In this document: positions 63,548-64,000 of the stretch, one piece after another | How positions within the stretch are numbered: position 1 is the stretch's first letter | Layout of the letters: each line of letters opens with the position of its first letter | Source of the DNA: Chryseobacterium kimseyorum | GTDB taxonomy: Bacteria; Bacteroidota; Bacteroidia; Flavobacteriales; Weeksellaceae | Length of the DNA stretch: 64,000 bases | Reading direction: 5' to 3' | NCBI RefSeq assembly: GCF_025971945.1 | Contig: NZ_JAPDHW010000006.1 | Location: 62,001 to 126,000 of the forward strand | Notes under the pieces: model-generated | Database searches by the model: none | What the model was told of the DNA's origin: nothing | The model's input: only the letters and a program-made list of their open reading frames with translations | Made by a program: the position numbers and the translations under genes

Positions 63548-64000
63548 ATGATGATGAAGCTAATACTTTATTCGATGGTTATTTTCTCAGGATTGCTTTT
63601 CGGGCAGAATATTGAGCCTGGGAAAAAGATAGTCCAGCAAATTAATCAAATCAAAGATTTTAAAATTAAAATAGTTCCTAATTCTTATTTTACGGATAAA
63701 TCTGAAGTAACAGATAACGGAATTGAACTAAAAGGATTTTACAAAAATAGAAGACTCAGAAAAATAGAACATTTTTTGGGTTTGTCTGCCTGGAAAATCG
63801 TTACAGAATATTTCTTTTCAGATGACGGAAAACTTGTTTTTGTTCATTCACAAAAATATCAAATACTTGATGAAAATGGTTATCTTAAAAAGCCGAAACT
63901 TCTTTCAGAATTGAAAAACTATTACGAAAATAATACCTTAATCAAAACGGTTGGACAAATTATAAATGATGAAAATAAAGATTATTTAAACGAATCAAAA
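63548..64000 (+). CDS. Secreted protein of unknown function (partial, cut by the window end)
   Basis: Three in-frame ATG codons (63548, 63551, 63554) start the frame; MKLILYSMVIFSGLLFGQ from 63554 is a signal peptide. The visible mature part (IEPGKKIVQQINQIKDFKIK, LSAWKIVTEYFFSDDGKLVF) has no recognised domain. The frame is open to the last base. Confidence 0.7.
   Translation, partial: MMMKLILYSMVIFSGLLFGQNIEPGKKIVQQINQIKDFKIKIVPNSYFTDKSEVTDNGIELKGFYKNRRLRKIEHFLGLSAWKIVTEYFFSDDGKLVFVHSQKYQILDENGYLKKPKLLSELKNYYENNTLIKTVGQIINDENKDYLNESK

Overview
The window looks like the chromosome of a flavobacterium of the Chryseobacterium/Weeksellaceae type. The DNA is A+T-rich and most genes lack a Shine-Dalgarno sequence. 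Many start points are preceded by the Bacteroidetes promoter pattern TTG - about 19 bp - TAnnTTTG. The gene content (GLPGLI proteins, BlaR1-like M56 peptidases with TonB-plug tails, M1/M61 secreted peptidases, large MG2/TonB-plug surface protein) is also typical. The genus is inferred; no rRNA is present to confirm it.

Layout. 1-5.4 kb: the 5' part of tex (minus strand), a large secreted MG2/TonB-plug protein and a small GIY-YIG nuclease. 5.8-14.6 kb: a defence island with a type I restriction-modification operon in the order R-S-M, followed by a compact, more A+T-rich two-gene unit: a ThsA-like SIR2-STALD protein and, 9 nt later, a divergent ThiC-like radical-SAM enzyme. Both sides of the island are rich in REP-like palindromes, direct repeats and heptamer microsatellites. 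14.7-18.1 kb: small membrane and hypothetical genes (two DUF1294 paralogs) and a DJ-1/PfpI protein. 18.18-18.83 kb: six tandem units of about 121 bp, each carrying a long imperfect palindrome, with two alternating linker families. 19-31.8 kb: typA, an M23 lipoprotein, a porin plus MFS transporter pair with a perfect 18-bp operator-like palindrome, a GHL10-type glycosidase lipoprotein, ferritin, ychF, and an AraC regulator with an SDR. 31.9-43.1 kb: an aminotransferase, the parE - small membrane protein - parC - rhomboid cluster, and a minus-strand operon (Sua5/YrdC, CPBP protease, yaaA, prmC, and a secreted-protein gene broken by two homopolymer frameshifts). 43.2 kb: two identical initiator-type tRNA-Met genes. 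45-51 kb: BlaI - M56 - M56 - GLPGLI - GLPGLI operon. 51-57.4 kb: M61 and M1 peptidases, tatC and a KpsF/KdsD-type isomerase on the minus strand. 57.5-64 kb: recQ, a probable toxin-antitoxin pair, a GT4 glycosyltransferase, lpdA and a partial secreted protein.

The most interesting item is the pair at 12.2-14.6 kb. In Thoeris, ThsA (SIR2 NADase plus a STALD/SLOG sensor) is switched on by a nucleotide signal made by a TIR protein, ThsB. No TIR gene is visible here; its place is taken by a ThiC homologue that keeps the fold signatures, metal-binding histidines and a C-terminal cysteine cluster but has lost several AIR-binding residues, including the Asp of the DGLR motif. This suggests an undescribed defence module in which a radical-SAM enzyme makes or senses the signal for a SIR2 effector. 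That role is inference; the gene pairing and residue changes are read directly from the sequence.
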